This document shows, piece after piece, positions 1 through 12,755 of a stretch of DNA of 40,060 nt. Position 1 is the stretch's first letter. Each line of letters begins with the position of its first letter. The stretch is taken from positions 1-40,060 of the forward strand of contig JBAVQS010000258.1 in assembly GCA_049694275.1 (NCBI GenBank), written 5' to 3'. Source of the stretch: JBAVQS01 sp049694275. GTDB taxonomy: Bacteria; Chloroflexota; Anaerolineae; UBA4142; SHND01. The notes under the pieces were generated by a model, which made no database searches, had not been told where the DNA came from, and saw only the letters and a list, made by a program, of their open reading frames with translations. A program made the translations under genes and the position numbers.

Positions 1-4368
<4,368 letters not shown>

Positions 4369-4378
4369 AAAGATAACC

Positions 4379-4414
4379 ATGGGGCGGCCGTTCGACGGCC
4401 GCCCCATTCTTTTT
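4379..4414 (+). terminator. rpoC intrinsic terminator
   Basis: Ten bases after the rpoC stop there is a perfect 13-bp stem (4379-4391 with 4395-4407) closed by a TCG triloop and followed by TCTTTTT. Its arms are mostly GGGGCGGCCG and complement. The small convergent gene at 4463 has its stop just beyond, so the hairpin may insulate both directions. Confidence 0.9.
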
Positions 4415-4462
4415 AGGTTGAGCACCGACTGCCCAGGCCGAATGAATGGCATCGCGCCCTGA

Positions 4463-4843
4463 TCAAGCGGTCGTCGTGCGCGACGGCAACCGGCGAATGA
4501 GCGCCATGATCTCGTCGGCGACACGCCGCAAGCGTGCCGAGCCGGTGACAAGGGTGATAGTCTCTAGCTGGGTATCAAACGGCTCGCCGCCATAGAGAAT
4601 AAAAACGTGGGGAAAAGCGCTGGACGGGTTGGGAATGACCTGGCGAGCGATGCGAATCAGGTGAGGAGGCGAATCGTCCAGCGCGAGGATGACGATTGCC
4701 CGGTCGGCGTGGCGGGCCAGATCAATTAGCTCTTCAATCGAATGCGCGGTCTCAAAACGGCAGTGCAGGTTCGAGAAATAACTAGAGAGAACTTGCGCTT
4801 GCAATCCGGCCGCGCCATAATAGATAATAGTTGGAGTTTGCAT
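4463..4843 (-). CDS. hypothetical 126-residue protein, receiver-like fold possible
   Basis: I do not recognise this protein. The sequence alternates short beta-like and helical stretches: an opening TPTIIYYGA, then AIVILALDD near residue 50 and FPHVFILYGG near residue 85. This pattern resembles a response-regulator receiver or small Rossmann-like fold, without a clear phospho-acceptor pattern. No membrane segment is visible. The ATG at 4843 is preferred over an in-frame TTG at 4855, because a TATAAT box at 4873-4878 would place the transcript start very close to the TTG. It is convergent with rpoC and separated from the upstream acyl-CoA synthetase gene by a terminator, so it looks like a single-gene unit. 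Confidence 0.6.
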   Translation of the reverse strand: MQTPTIIYYGAAGLQAQVLSSYFSNLHCRFETAHSIEELIDLARHADRAIVILALDDSPPHLIRIARQVIPNPSSAFPHVFILYGGEPFDTQLETITLVTGSARLRRVADEIMALIRRLPSRTTTA

Positions 4844-4872
4844 TATCCAGTCCAAGAGCTACCGTTTGGGAT

Positions 4873-4878
4873 ATTATA
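4873..4878 (-). promoter_or_regulatory. -10 box for the 4463-4843 gene
   Basis: A perfect TATAAT on the minus strand lies 30 bases upstream of the chosen ATG. No good -35 hexamer is visible at 16-18 bp, so this rests on the -10 match and on the position between a terminator and a gene start. Confidence 0.45.
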
Positions 4879-4906
4879 CCATAGGAGAGCATCCTTATTC
4901 TCGCAA

Positions 4907-4945
4907 TAAAAAGGGGGCGGGCCGCAACCCACGGCCCGCTCCTTT
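4907..4945 (-). terminator. intrinsic terminator after the acyl-CoA synthetase-GNAT gene
   Basis: On the minus strand, arms 4932-4940 and 4916-4924 form an approximately 9-bp GC-rich stem (AGCGGGCCG with CGGCCCGCC) around a 7-base loop. The stem is followed by CCC and TTTTTATT. It lies about 60 bases downstream of the stop at 5006. Confidence 0.8.
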
Positions 4946-5005
4946 TATTCTCTCATTGTGGCAAGGGAGGAAGTTTCTTCCCGCTAATTATTCCCGTACC
5001 TGCTC

Positions 5006-7795
5006 TCAGTGAGCCGGCACAGCCTGCGCCTCGACGGGGTTCGCCTCGGACGCAGTCAGGTCCAGTTCTGCCTTGACCAACTGCTCCTTTTCGTCATAGT
5101 GCATCTTGAACCCGAGCTTTTCGCTCACGCGGCGCATGCCGACATTTTCGGTGAGCATATAGGCGACGACGCGGCCGACCTTTTCTTCGCGTGCAACCTG
5201 GATGAGGCGGCTCAAGAGCTCGGTCCCAAGTCCGCTCCCCTGGAACTCGTCGCTCACGAGAATGGCGTACTCGGCCTCGTTCTGCCCGTGTACCTTGCTC
5301 AGGCGGCCTACGCCAACTACCTCTTGCTCTTTGCTCTCCGGGTTGATCCGTTCGGCGACCAGCGCCATCTCGCGGTCATAGTCGATAAAGCAGATGCGGG
5401 CGAGGCGCTCGTGCTCGATGCGGCGGCTCAGCTCTAGCGTCTGGAAGTAGCGCAGGTAAACGGTATGCGCCGAGAGCTTTTCGTGGAACTTGACCAGCAT
5501 CGGCTCGTCTTCAGGACGAATCGGGCGAATCGTCGCCGTCTCCCCACTGCGCATCGTCCACGGCTGGACATAGCGGCGCGGGTAGGGCCGAATCGCCAGG
5601 CGCGGGAGTTGCTCTTCAGTCACTTCAGAATCGTGGATCACCACGCGCGCGTCCAGCGCCAGCAATCGCTCAGGCGAGGCCAAAAGCGGGTTGATGTCGA
5701 TCTCTTTGATCCAGCGCTGCTCGGCCACGAGCTGACTGAACCGCACCAGCAACTGTTCAAGCGCGGCCAGGTCCACCGGCTTGCGGCCGCGGACGCCCTT
5801 GAGCGCTGCATAAATCTTGGTCCGCTCCATCATACGGCGCGCTAGTGTCGTATTGAGTGGCGGTAGCCCCAGCGAGCGGTCTTTGAACACCTCGACCAGT
5901 TGGCCGCCCATACCAAAGAGCAGGACCGGGCCAAACTGCAGATCGATGCTGCTGCCAAGGATGAGCTCGTACCCTTCCAGCTTAATCATCGGCTGGACGG
6001 TCACGCCCTGGAAATGCTCCGCGCCCTTCTTCTCCGTCACGGAAGCCTTGATCGACTCATAGGCGCGACGGACATCGTCTGCATCGGTCAGGTTCAACTG
6101 GACCCCGCCGACATCAGTCTTGTGTGTGATCGTTTCCGAATAGAGCTTGAGCACGACTGGATAACCGATCTGTTCGGCAAACTTGCACGCGTCCTCGGGG
6201 CTCGTCGCAATAATAGTCTGGACAATCGGAATGCCGTACGCCGCCAGGAGTTGCTTGCTTTCAAACTCGGTTAGAATCGTGCGGCCACCTTTGCGGACCT
6301 CGGCAATAATCTTGTCTGCCGCGGTGCGGTCCGTGCCATTCTCACCCGCTTCGGCCAGGCTCGGCGTCTCGTAGAGGCCACGCTGGTTTTGCGTATAGCG
6401 CCACATGTAATTATACATTTGCGCCGCCGTGTCGGGATAGGGAAAGGTGGGAATGTTGGCTTCGTTCAGGACCTGCTCACCACGCGCTACATCATCGCCG
6501 CCCATCCAACTGGCGATTACCGGCTTGTGAAAGCCCTCCTTGGTCGCATCGCGTAACAGTTCCGCGGTGCGGGTCGGTTCGGTCATCGCCTGAGGCGTCA
6601 AAATCACCAGCAAGCCATCCGAGTTGGGGTCTTTGACGCACACTTCGAGAGTCTTGGCATAGCGCTCGGGACTGGCATCGCCGATCACATCGATCGGATT
6701 GTTGTGGCTCCAGACGGCCGGAAGAAACTGGTTGAGATGGTTCATCGTCTCTTCGGTAATGTCCGAGAGCTCCCCCCCACCGGTAATGAGCGCGTCGGTC
6801 GCCAGCACGCCGGGGCCACCTGCGTTCGTCACAATCGTCAGGCGTGGCCCACGCGGGCGCGGCTGCTTGGCAAGCACTTCGGCCATGTGGAACAGATCGG
6901 AAATGTCGTTGACGCGAAGCACGCCGCTGCGACGAAAGGCTGCATCCAGCACGTCGTCGCTGCCGGTCAGCGAGCCCGTGTGCGAAGCCGCGGCCTTAGC
7001 CGCCGCCGCCGTACGTCCTGGCTTGATCACGATGATTGGCTTTGTGCGCGAGACTTCGCGCGCCGCCGACATGAACGAGCGGGCGTCACCGATGGTCTCC
7101 ATGTAAATGACAATGCTCTTGGTCTTGGGATCGTCGCCCAGGTAATAGATCAGGTCGCCCCAGCCAATGTCAAGCATCGAGCCCATCGAGACAAACGCGC
7201 TAAACCCGACGTGTTCTTTGAGACTCCAGTCGAGAACCGCGGTGCAGAGTGCGCCACTCTGGCTGATAAAACCGACGCTCCCCTGCTCGGCCATCGCGGA
7301 CGCAAAGGTCGCGTTCAACCCGCTGATGGGAGACATGACGCCAAGGCAGTTCGGACCGACGACGCGCATCTTGCCCCGGCGCGCGTGCTCCAGAATCTGC
7401 CGTTCCAGTTCGACGCCTGCCGGGCCGACTTCCTTGAAACCGGCCGAGATGATGACCGCGCCTTTGATCTCGCGATCAACGCACTCGGCGATAATGGCGG
7501 GAATAGTGGTCGCGGGCGTGCAGATAACCGCCAGGTCTACTGGCTCAGGTACCGCACTGACACTCGAATAGGCCTTGATGCCCAGGACGCTCGGCCGGTT
7601 GGGGTTGATCGGATACACCGTCCCGCCAAACGGACTGCTCATGAGATTCCAGAGGATCGTGCGTCCGACGGTGCCCGTCTTTTCGGTCGCGCCGACGAGC
7701 GCTACGCTTTTGGGCTTGAAAATAACGTCGAGCGGCTTACGCTCGTATCGCAATACATCATGCGCGACATCGTGTGTGATCTTGTCCATATCCAT
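5006..7795 (-). CDS. ADP-forming acyl-CoA synthetase (alpha-beta fusion) with C-terminal GNAT acetyltransferase
   Basis: This 929-residue protein has the architecture of PatZ/YfiQ-type proteins. A CoA-binding Rossmann domain (about 25-160) is followed by succinyl-CoA-ligase-like domains (about 160-480), an ATP-grasp domain (about 500-725) and a GNAT domain (about 750-910) with the acetyl-CoA loop QGSGLG. His272 in SHTGSLTGSD corresponds to the phospho-histidine of active ADP-forming acetyl-CoA synthetases. The synthetase half may therefore be catalytic (acyl-CoA + ADP + Pi to acid + ATP + CoA), whereas in PatZ it is regarded as regulatory. The ATG at 7795 has AAGGA about ten bases upstream; a second ATG follows two codons later. 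It lies downstream of the hydrogenase operon with a 93-bp gap that holds its own TATAAT. Whether it acts as lysine acetyltransferase, synthetase or both is inference. Confidence 0.9.
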   Translation of the reverse strand: MDMDKITHDVAHDVLRYERKPLDVIFKPKSVALVGATEKTGTVGRTILWNLMSSPFGGTVYPINPNRPSVLGIKAYSSVSAVPEPVDLAVICTPATTIPAIIAECVDREIKGAVIISAGFKEVGPAGVELERQILEHARRGKMRVVGPNCLGVMSPISGLNATFASAMAEQGSVGFISQSGALCTAVLDWSLKEHVGFSAFVSMGSMLDIGWGDLIYYLGDDPKTKSIVIYMETIGDARSFMSAAREVSRTKPIIVIKPGRTAAAAKAAASHTGSLTGSDDVLDAAFRRSGVLRVNDISDLFHMAEVLAKQPRPRGPRLTIVTNAGGPGVLATDALITGGGELSDITEETMNHLNQFLPAVWSHNNPIDVIGDASPERYAKTLEVCVKDPNSDGLLVILTPQAMTEPTRTAELLRDATKEGFHKPVIASWMGGDDVARGEQVLNEANIPTFPYPDTAAQMYNYMWRYTQNQRGLYETPSLAEAGENGTDRTAADKIIAEVRKGGRTILTEFESKQLLAAYGIPIVQTIIATSPEDACKFAEQIGYPVVLKLYSETITHKTDVGGVQLNLTDADDVRRAYESIKASVTEKKGAEHFQGVTVQPMIKLEGYELILGSSIDLQFGPVLLFGMGGQLVEVFKDRSLGLPPLNTTLARRMMERTKIYAALKGVRGRKPVDLAALEQLLVRFSQLVAEQRWIKEIDINPLLASPERLLALDARVVIHDSEVTEEQLPRLAIRPYPRRYVQPWTMRSGETATIRPIRPEDEPMLVKFHEKLSAHTVYLRYFQTLELSRRIEHERLARICFIDYDREMALVAERINPESKEQEVVGVGRLSKVHGQNEAEYAILVSDEFQGSGLGTELLSRLIQVAREEKVGRVVAYMLTENVGMRRVSEKLGFKMHYDEKEQLVKAELDLTASEANPVEAQAVPAH

Positions 7796-7879
7796 AATGC
7801 TTTATCCTTGTGAGAACAGGACGCTATCCAATACAATTCGGATTTGACGCCCCTGGTTGTTTCATCCGTGATACGCTTT

Positions 7880-7885
7880 ATTATA
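7880..7885 (-). promoter_or_regulatory. -10 box for the synthetase-GNAT gene
   Basis: TATAAT on the minus strand about 85 bases upstream of the ATG at 7795 and just past the stop of the hydrogenase protease gene. The -35 region (TTTCGC at 17 bp) is weak, so the gene could also be read from the hox operon. Confidence 0.4.
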
Positions 7886-7888
7886 CCC

Positions 7889-8368
7889 TTACGAGTCTTT
7901 TTGCGAAATATTCGAGTCGGCGCACCAAACCTCGATGCGCTCCAAGGTCTGCGGCACGAGCGCCGCGACCGCCGGCGAAAGGGTCTCCCCATAACCGAAC
8001 GAAACCCCGTTGACAATCAAGGCATCGGCCTGCGGCGCCCTGCCGTACAGCGCCTGCGCCAGCGTCAGCAGCGCCGCCGGATTCACATGATGGGTAAACC
8101 CGCCGGGCGCGATCCCGGTCGGTACAACCGGCTCGACAGCATAACCCACTTGGCTTCCTTGCTCGGCAGCATCGATAAAGAGGACGCGGTCAGCGCGACT
8201 GATCGGCTCGGCCAGATCGGGGGTCAACTGATGGCATACAAGTACTTCGAGCTCTCTAGCGTCATTCGAAACCCTGAGAGTTTCCTGGAAGCGTTCGGCA
8301 ATCTGCCATCCCGCCCCATCATCGCCGCGCAGCGGGTTGCCGTAACCGATAATCAAGATCCGAGCCAT
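7889..8368 (-). CDS. hoxW: [NiFe]-hydrogenase maturation protease (HoxW/HyaD family)
   Basis: A 159-residue endopeptidase that removes the C-terminal peptide of the hydrogenase large subunit after nickel insertion. The family signature GNPLRGDDGAG is at residues 10-20, a second metal-ligand aspartate is in LFIDA, and a histidine ligand is in THHVNP; together these are the expected Ni-sensing triad. The ATG at 8368 (MARILIIGYGN) is chosen because the upstream 11 codons are encoded by a palindromic repeat. No good Shine-Dalgarno sequence is visible. It is the last gene of the hoxEFUYH cluster, immediately after its substrate gene hoxH. No other maturation genes (hypA-F) are in the window. Confidence 0.93.
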   Translation of the reverse strand: MARILIIGYGNPLRGDDGAGWQIAERFQETLRVSNDARELEVLVCHQLTPDLAEPISRADRVLFIDAAEQGSQVGYAVEPVVPTGIAPGGFTHHVNPAALLTLAQALYGRAPQADALIVNGVSFGYGETLSPAVAALVPQTLERIEVWCADSNISQKDS

Positions 8369-8375
8369 GGTAATC

Positions 8376-8405
8376 GTAGGGCGACCGTCCGGTCGCCCCA
8401 TCTAC
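8376..8405. repeat. palindromic intercistronic repeat between hoxH and the protease gene
   Basis: GTAGGGCGACCG (8376-8387) and CGGTCGCCCCATCTAC form an almost perfect hairpin filling the 40-bp gap. There is no T tract, so it may be an RNA processing or stability element rather than a terminator. Its core resembles the rpoC terminator arms (GGGGCGGCCG), which suggests a family of mobile-like palindromes. Confidence 0.65.
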
Positions 8406-8408
8406 AAT

Positions 8409-9836
8409 TTATCCTCTCTGTTTCTGGTCGAGGACCTCACCATCGGGTGCAAGCACCTGGACCTGGAGTGGCATGCTCCCAAAGGCGTGGGTAGAACAGC
8501 TCAGACAAGGATCAAAGGCGCGAATGACCGCCTCGACCCGGTTGAGCGCGCCTTCGGTCAATTGCCCGCCCTTGACATAGTGCTTGGCGACCTGCAGAAC
8601 CCCCTTGTTCATCGCCAGGTTGTTGTGACCGGTGGCGATGATGAGATTCGCATGCGTGATGAGACCGTTCTCGTCCACTTTATAGTGATGAATCAGTGTA
8701 CCGCGCGGCGCTTCCGAGACGCCGATGCCTTCGAGGTTGTTGACGCTGGCGTATGCCCGGACGTGCTTGTCCAGAATGTACGGGTGGTTCATCAACTGCT
8801 CGATCCGCTCGATGGCGAACAGAATCTCGATCAGCCGCGCATAGTGATAGTGGAACGAGCTCAGGATCGCACCCCGTTCCAAGTTGCGGAACTCGGCCCA
8901 TTCTTCATCCGCGCGCAACGTGCCGCAGCTTTCGGCACAATTGAGACGCGCCAGCGGCCCCACCCGGTAGAGCCCCGCGGGATAACCCATCGGTTTGTAA
9001 TATGGAAATTTCAGGTAGGACCAGGGTTCCACCGCCTCGCCGATATAGTCCTGATATTTGGCTGGGTCCAACCGATCCGCGACAATCTTGCCGGTCGCAT
9101 CCACAATGCGCAGGCTACCATGATAAAAACCTAGGTGGCCGCTATCATGAATCAACGCCATGAACAGGCTCGGAAAGTTGGCAAAGGTCCGAATTTCGTC
9201 GCGGTACTGGTCGATATCGCGCTTGAACCAATCGAGCGTGCGGGTAATTGCCGCCAGCGCGTCCGGGATCATGCGCAGGATCTCGTCGCGCTTGTCCAGC
9301 GCCAACGGCTCACTGACCCCTCCCGGCACGACCCAGTTCCCATGCACGCGCTTTTTGCCCAGCGATTCGATAATCGACTGGCCGAACTTGCGCAGGAGAA
9401 TTCCATCGCGCGCCACTGCGGGATTCGCCTGGATGACGCCAAAGATGTTGCGCTGGACCGGATCGGAATCGAGGCCAAGCAACAGGTCGGGCGATGACAG
9501 GTGGAAAAAGCTGAGGGCGTGCGACTGGACAACCTGGGCAAAGTTCATGATTTTGCGCAGCTCACTCGCCGCATCCGGAATCCGCACCGCCATAATCTGG
9601 TCGCACGCCTTGGCCGACGCGATCAGATGACTGACCGGGCAGATGCCGCAGATACGCGACATGAGAGACGGCATTTCATAAAAAGGGCGTCCTTCACACA
9701 ACTTTTCAAAACCGCGAAACTCGGCGACGTGAAAGCGGGCATCCTCGACCAGCCCCTGCTCGTCCAGATGAATCGTAATCTTGGCATGTCCCTCAACCCG
9801 GGTGACCGGATCAATCAGTATTTGCTGCTTGCTCAT
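8409..9836 (-). CDS. hoxH: NAD-linked [NiFe]-hydrogenase large (catalytic) subunit HoxH
   Basis: A 475-residue large subunit carrying the Ni-Fe active site. The N-terminal L1 motif RICGICPVSH has Cys63 and Cys66, and the C-terminal L2 motif DPCLSCSTH has Cys444 and Cys447. A 25-residue tail after His450 would be cleaved by the adjacent protease. Sequence style and gene context (EFUYH order) match group 3d bidirectional, cytoplasmic, NAD-reducing hydrogenases. Start: two consecutive ATGs follow AGGAG; the second (9836, MSKQQILIDPVTRVEG) has the better 5-base spacing. hoxY ends 14 bp upstream. No twin-arginine signal is present, as expected for a cytoplasmic enzyme. Confidence 0.96.
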   Translation of the reverse strand: MSKQQILIDPVTRVEGHAKITIHLDEQGLVEDARFHVAEFRGFEKLCEGRPFYEMPSLMSRICGICPVSHLIASAKACDQIMAVRIPDAASELRKIMNFAQVVQSHALSFFHLSSPDLLLGLDSDPVQRNIFGVIQANPAVARDGILLRKFGQSIIESLGKKRVHGNWVVPGGVSEPLALDKRDEILRMIPDALAAITRTLDWFKRDIDQYRDEIRTFANFPSLFMALIHDSGHLGFYHGSLRIVDATGKIVADRLDPAKYQDYIGEAVEPWSYLKFPYYKPMGYPAGLYRVGPLARLNCAESCGTLRADEEWAEFRNLERGAILSSFHYHYARLIEILFAIERIEQLMNHPYILDKHVRAYASVNNLEGIGVSEAPRGTLIHHYKVDENGLITHANLIIATGHNNLAMNKGVLQVAKHYVKGGQLTEGALNRVEAVIRAFDPCLSCSTHAFGSMPLQVQVLAPDGEVLDQKQRG

Positions 9837-9850
9837 CATTGCTCCTCTTG

Positions 9851-10381
9851 TCATTTACCGAACCGGGTCAAGGCCGTCAAGTCGGGAGTTCGCCCCTCCA
9901 ACAACTCGCACAGGGCAAAATAGATGGTATCGGCCGAGGGTGGGCACCCGGGGATGAACACGTCCACCTTGACCAGCTCGTGCAGCGGTCGCGCCTTGGG
10001 CAAAAGCCGCGGAATGACCTGGCTCGGAATCTGGGGCTGGAGCGTCACATTCTCGATGTACGCGCGCTGGAGCACCTTGGAGACACCAAAGGGATTGCGC
10101 ATGGCGGGCACGTTCGCAGTCACTGCGCAATCGCCGAGCGAGACGAGCAGTCGGGTCCGTTCCCGAATCTGCCGGGCGCGCTCCAGATCTTCGGTATTGC
10201 TCACCGCGCCTTCGACAAGCGTAATATCGACATCTTGCGGAAAATCCTTGGCATCTACCAACGGGCTATATACCACATCGATCTTGTTGGCCAGTTCAAG
10301 CAGGCGCTCGTCAATATCCAAGAACGACATATGACAGCCTGAGCACCCTTCCAACCAGACCGTTGCGACTCGCGTTTTCAT
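9851..10381 (-). CDS. hoxY: [NiFe]-hydrogenase small subunit HoxY
   Basis: A 176-residue small subunit holding the proximal [4Fe-4S] cluster next to the Ni-Fe site. Visible cluster ligands are Cys13 and Cys16 in EGCSGCHMSF, a Cys in LGDCAVTANVP, and a Cys in IPGCPPSADTI. It is short, as in group 3d enzymes, with no extra ferredoxin-like C-terminus and no export signal. The ATG at 10381 overlaps the hoxU stop in TGATG and has GGAGG a few bases upstream; the longer open frame upstream lies inside hoxU and lacks similarity. The overlap suggests translational coupling with hoxU. Confidence 0.95.
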   Translation of the reverse strand: MKTRVATVWLEGCSGCHMSFLDIDERLLELANKIDVVYSPLVDAKDFPQDVDITLVEGAVSNTEDLERARQIRERTRLLVSLGDCAVTANVPAMRNPFGVSKVLQRAYIENVTLQPQIPSQVIPRLLPKARPLHELVKVDVFIPGCPPSADTIYFALCELLEGRTPDLTALTRFGK

Positions 10382-11097
10382 CACCAGTCCTCCCGCATGA
10401 TCTTGAGATATGGCAGGAACTGCCGCTTTTTCGACATCTCGGCAACCGACCTGCCCTTTTCCGAGAGCGCGCCGGTCGGACAGATCTGGACGCACTTGCC
10501 ACAGCCCGTACAACTGTCGGACGAGCCCCACGGCTGGTCCAGGTCGATGACGACGCGCGAATCGATGCCACGGCCGAGCAGGTCCCAGGTGTGTGCGCCT
10601 TCGATCTCGTCGCAGATGCGAACACAGCGCGAGCAGAGGATGCAGCGGTTATGGTCCAGAACGAACCGGTTGTGCGAGGCGTCCACTTTGAGCGCGGGGT
10701 TGCGATAGGAAAAGCGCACGTGCGTCATGCCAAGCTTTTGGGCCAGCGCCTGTAGCTCGCAGTGGCCATTGGTCACGCAGACCGAGCAGATGTGGTTACG
10801 CTCGGAGAAAAAGAGCTCGAGGATCATCTGGCGATACTTGTCGATCCGTTCCGAACTGGTTGTGACCTCCATCCCCTCCTCGACGCGCGCGGTGCATGCT
10901 GGGATCAGGCGGTTGCTCCCCTTGATCTCGACCAGGCAGAGCCGGCACGCGCCGACGGCTGAAAGACCTTCCACTTCGCACAGCGCCGGGATAAAGATGT
11001 CATTCTCACGCGCCACGTCCAGGATCGTCTGGTCTTCGCGGGCGCTGATGTCGTGCCCGTCGATCGATAATGTTTTAATTCGAACCGCAGTGCTCAT
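10381..11097 (-). CDS. hoxU: hydrogenase diaphorase iron-sulfur subunit HoxU (NuoG N-terminal-like)
   Basis: A 238-residue electron-transfer subunit linking the flavin subunit to HoxYH. The N-terminus has a plant-type [2Fe-2S] domain (CEVEGLSAVGACRLC and a later Cys, residues about 39-68). A NuoG-like cluster region follows (HICSVC with a downstream GHCELQ). The C-terminal part has two [4Fe-4S] motifs, CILCSRCVRIC and CTGCGKCVQICP. It overlaps hoxF upstream by four bases (ATGA) and hoxY downstream by one, typical of a co-translated complex. Confidence 0.94.
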   Translation of the reverse strand: MSTAVRIKTLSIDGHDISAREDQTILDVARENDIFIPALCEVEGLSAVGACRLCLVEIKGSNRLIPACTARVEEGMEVTTSSERIDKYRQMILELFFSERNHICSVCVTNGHCELQALAQKLGMTHVRFSYRNPALKVDASHNRFVLDHNRCILCSRCVRICDEIEGAHTWDLLGRGIDSRVVIDLDQPWGSSDSCTGCGKCVQICPTGALSEKGRSVAEMSKKRQFLPYLKIMREDW

Positions 11098-12755
11098 CGG
11101 ACCACCTCATACTCTAATTCTGGCTCGATCGTGCACACATGCGCGGGACATTCCTTTTGCTCGATATGCCGGTTATACTCCTCGCGGAAATACTGCAGGG
11201 TGCTGATCACCGGCGTCGGCGCCGATTGACCGAGCCCGCACAGGCTGGTATTGCGAACAAGGTCGCACAGCTCCTGAAGGAGCGCGAGGTCGGCGGTCAT
11301 CGCCTTACCTGCGGTGATCTTGTTCAGCATGTCATACAACTGCGCGGTACCGACACGGCAGGGGACACACTTACCGCACGACTCGCTCATACAAAACTCG
11401 ACAAAGTACTTGGCAATGTCCACCATGCACGACGTTTCGTCCATGACAATCAGGCCGCCCGAACCCATCATCGAGCCCACCTGCTTGAGCGATTCATAAT
11501 CGACCGGCATGTCAAGATATTGCGCCGGGATGCAGCCACCTGAAGGCCCACCGGTCTGGGCCGCCTTGAACGCGCGCCCATCCGGAATGCCGCCCCCGAT
11601 GTCGAAAATAATATCGCGCAGTGAGGTCCCCATTGGCACTTCGATCAAGCCTGTGTTGACCACGCGTCCGGCAAGCGCAAAGACCTTGGTCCCCTTGCTC
11701 TTGGCCGTGCCAATTTTGCTGTACCAGGCAGGGCCGTTGCGAATGATGGGCGGGACGTTGGCATAGGTCTCGACATTGTTAATGACCGTCGGCTTGCCCC
11801 AGAGTCCGGCCTCGGCCGGATACGGCGGGCGGGGACGCGGGGCGCCGCGCTTACCTTCAATCGACGCCAGCAACGCCGTCTCTTCGCCGCAGACGAACGC
11901 GCCCGCGCCGAGGCGAATATCGACATGGAAATTAAAGGTTGTGCCGCAGATGGTATTGCCGAGCAGGCCGACGCGCTCCGCCTGGCGGATTGCGATTTTT
12001 AGTCTTTTGACCGCGAGCGGGTACTCGGCGCGCACATAGATATACCCTTCGTCCGCGCCGACCGCATACGCCGCAATCGCCATCCCTTCCAGCACGCGAT
12101 GCGGATCGCTTTCCAATACGCTGCGGTCCATGAATGCGCCTGGGTCCCCCTCGTCGGCGTTGCAGACGACATACTTTTTGCCGCTCGCTGCCTTGGCGAC
12201 GGTGCTCCACTTGAGCCCGGTGGAATAACCCGCGCCGCCGCGCCCGCGCAGCCCACTCCGGGTGACCGCGTTAATCACGCCGGTCGGCGTGCTTTCGTGC
12301 AGCACCTGCGAGAGGGCACTATAGCCTTCGCAGGCGATATATTCTTCAATGCGCTCGGGGTCGATCCTGCCCGAATTTTCGAGGACGATCCTGACCTGGC
12401 GTGTAAAGAAAGGAACATCGATAGGCGATTCAAGCCGCTTGACCGGTTCCCGTTTCTCGACGCCGGCCACAATATCGGCGGCATCTTCGGGCGTGACATT
12501 CTGATAGAGAGTATTATTCGGCGTAGGGACTGCAACAAGGGGCCCGGCCGAGCAGAGGCCCATGCATCCTACCCCCTTGATCTTGCATTTGTGCTCCAGC
12601 CCGCGCGCCTTGACCTCTTTATCCAGCGCATCCTTGACCTGATCGCTGTGCGAGGAGAGACACGCCGCCGCCACACAGACGTGCACCTGCTGCTCGTACT
12701 GGCTCTGCTCTTGTTGCTCGGTGGCAGCAGTCTTGGCGAGTTCTTCAGGAGTCAT
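11094..12755 (-). CDS. hoxF: hydrogenase diaphorase flavoprotein HoxF (NuoF-like, NADH binding)
   Basis: A 553-residue FMN and NAD(H)-binding subunit. Residues about 25-110 form a thioredoxin-like [2Fe-2S] domain (CVAAAC and later GCMGLC). The FMN/NAD region carries GRGGAGYSTGLKW near residue 172 and NADEGDPGAF. The C-terminal [4Fe-4S] site is SCGKCVPCRVG plus a later Cys in TSLCGLGQ. This architecture is shared by HoxF, HndC and NuoF-type proteins; the neighbouring hoxUYH genes decide the hydrogenase role. It overlaps hoxE by 11 bases in another frame. It oxidises NADH or reduces NAD+ in exchange with the hydrogenase module. Confidence 0.93.
   Translation of the reverse strand: MTPEELAKTAATEQQEQSQYEQQVHVCVAAACLSSHSDQVKDALDKEVKARGLEHKCKIKGVGCMGLCSAGPLVAVPTPNNTLYQNVTPEDAADIVAGVEKREPVKRLESPIDVPFFTRQVRIVLENSGRIDPERIEEYIACEGYSALSQVLHESTPTGVINAVTRSGLRGRGGAGYSTGLKWSTVAKAASGKKYVVCNADEGDPGAFMDRSVLESDPHRVLEGMAIAAYAVGADEGYIYVRAEYPLAVKRLKIAIRQAERVGLLGNTICGTTFNFHVDIRLGAGAFVCGEETALLASIEGKRGAPRPRPPYPAEAGLWGKPTVINNVETYANVPPIIRNGPAWYSKIGTAKSKGTKVFALAGRVVNTGLIEVPMGTSLRDIIFDIGGGIPDGRAFKAAQTGGPSGGCIPAQYLDMPVDYESLKQVGSMMGSGGLIVMDETSCMVDIAKYFVEFCMSESCGKCVPCRVGTAQLYDMLNKITAGKAMTADLALLQELCDLVRNTSLCGLGQSAPTPVISTLQYFREEYNRHIEQKECPAHVCTIEPELEYEVVR

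Noticed and set aside
9851..10531. 226-residue version of HoxY
   Set aside because: The first 50 codons lie inside hoxU and encode no family sequence; ATG 10381 with GGAGG and TGATG overlap is the proper start.
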